Position numbers and translations under genes: made by a program. Source: JAWKJY01 sp041393535 (lineage in GTDB: Bacteria; Actinomycetota; Thermoleophilia; Gaiellales; Gaiellaceae). Taken from it: DNA of 64,000 nt. Numbering within the stretch: position 1 is the stretch's first letter; every line of letters starts with the position of its first letter. The notes under the pieces are model-generated. The model ran no database searches and had not been told where the DNA came from. It saw only the letters and a list, made by a program, of their open reading frames with translations. Below, one piece after another: positions 63,773-64,000 of the stretch. The stretch covers positions 496,001 to 560,000 of the forward strand of contig JAWKJY010000003.1 in NCBI GenBank assembly GCA_041393535.1. The letters run 5' to 3'.

Positions 63773-64000
63773 GTGGCCCTGCGCGTAGGCGTGGACGTGG
63801 GCGGAACCTTCACCGACATCTTCGTCTACGACGAGGAGACCGGCCGCACGGTCTCGGCCAAGGTGCCGACGACCCCGGAGAACCAGGCCATCGGCGTGAT
63901 GGCGAGCGTCGGCGCCGCGAGCGTCGACCTCTCGCAGGTGTCCTTCATGGCGCACGGCACGACGACCGGCACGAACGCCCTGATCGAGCGCAAGGGCGCG
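63773..64000 (+). CDS. hyuA: Hydantoinase/oxoprolinase subunit A, fifth copy (runs off right edge)
   Basis: GTG 63773 is preceded by GGAGGTGATC (63761-63770), an almost ideal complement to the 16S rRNA 3' end. The 76 visible residues begin ALRVGVDVGGTFTDIFVYDEETG and include PTTPENQAIGVM and MAHGTTTGTNALIERKGA, matching the other HyuA proteins. The gene is truncated by the window, so the C-terminal domain and any HyuB partner are not seen. It is divergent from the two-component system at 61.3-63.6 kb and separated from it by 211 bases with no clear promoter. Confidence 0.9.
   Translation, partial: MALRVGVDVGGTFTDIFVYDEETGRTVSAKVPTTPENQAIGVMASVGAASVDLSQVSFMAHGTTTGTNALIERKGA

Noticed and set aside
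1..64000. CRISPR arrays, insertion sequences, tRNA or rRNA genes, phage or integrase genes
   Set aside because: No spaced direct repeats, transposase motifs, CCA-ending cloverleafs or rRNA-like tracts were recognised on either strand. The island looks chromosomal, without mobile-element scars.

Overview
The window is very GC-rich, uses many GTG and TTG starts, and has dense overlapping genes with ATGA or GTGA junctions. It carries F420 biosynthesis genes (cofD, cofE) and F420/LLM-type oxidoreductases, an ECF sigma factor and FCD-type GntR regulation. This points to an actinobacterium, perhaps of the Thermoleophilia (Solirubrobacter/Gaiella-like) group; that placement is inference and no rRNA or marker gene is present to confirm it. 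Many otherwise well-conserved genes are interrupted by single-base shifts. These cluster at about 1.2-3.7, 16.2-19.6, 26.5-28.7 and 30.6-38 kb and are nearly absent elsewhere, which looks like uneven consensus quality rather than gene decay. Broken genes are therefore given as one CDS each, with the breaks stated.

Layout. 1-3951: a DUF58 / membrane / VWA / TPR / VWA operon of the MoxR-associated type. 4067-8084: hydantoinase/oxoprolinase pair HyuA-HyuB. 8243-14269: a run of catabolic genes (isochorismatase-fold amidohydrolase, LeuC/LeuD-type hydro-lyase, DUF3891, peroxiredoxin, alpha/beta hydrolase, NCS1 permease). 14346-22405: a regulated polyamine-type ABC importer, then a dihydropyrimidinase/hydantoinase, a second amidohydrolase and a LeuB-like dehydrogenase. 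22724-24180: ECF sigma factor and probable anti-sigma protein. 24257-29133: FMN/Fe-S oxidoreductase, nitrilase-family amidase, cofD and cofE. 29514-39104, minus strand: a secreted HExxH protein, two acyl-CoA dehydrogenases, a fused HyuA-HyuB, a YbaY-like lipoprotein, MmgE/PrpD and MaoC. 39335-45255: quinone-oxidoreductase-like dehydrogenase, HyuA, HyuB and a GntR regulator. 45263-50221: NMN-adenylyltransferase-like, ApgM-like and LLM proteins and a hybrid sensor kinase. 50350-53464: Asp/Glu/hydantoin racemase family protein, class III CoA-transferase, lipocalin-like protein and a membrane protein. 53658-61223: a molybdenum hydroxylase (FAD, 2Fe-2S and Mo subunits), a short HyuA with DUF917, a HapK-like protein and an LLM oxidoreductase. 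61262-63561: a LuxR-type two-component system. 63773 to the right edge: the start of a fifth HyuA.

How it fits together. The region looks like a catabolic island for cyclic amide, imide or N-heterocyclic compounds: uptake (ABC, NCS1), ring hydroxylation (Mo hydroxylase), ring opening (several hydantoinases), amide hydrolysis (cysteine hydrolases, nitrilase), then CoA activation and beta-oxidation-like steps (CoA-transferase, acyl-CoA dehydrogenases, MaoC, MmgE/PrpD). A short motif centred on TGTCAGACAT, or a close variant, lies in four intergenic promoter regions (five copies). It has the GT-N3-AC form bound by FadR-type GntR proteins and precedes the operon that encodes the GntR regulator. 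This suggests one regulon tying together the importer, the FMN oxidoreductase and nitrilase, the HyuAB operon, the MaoC operon and the racemase/CoA-transferase operon. The substrate cannot be named from sequence alone.
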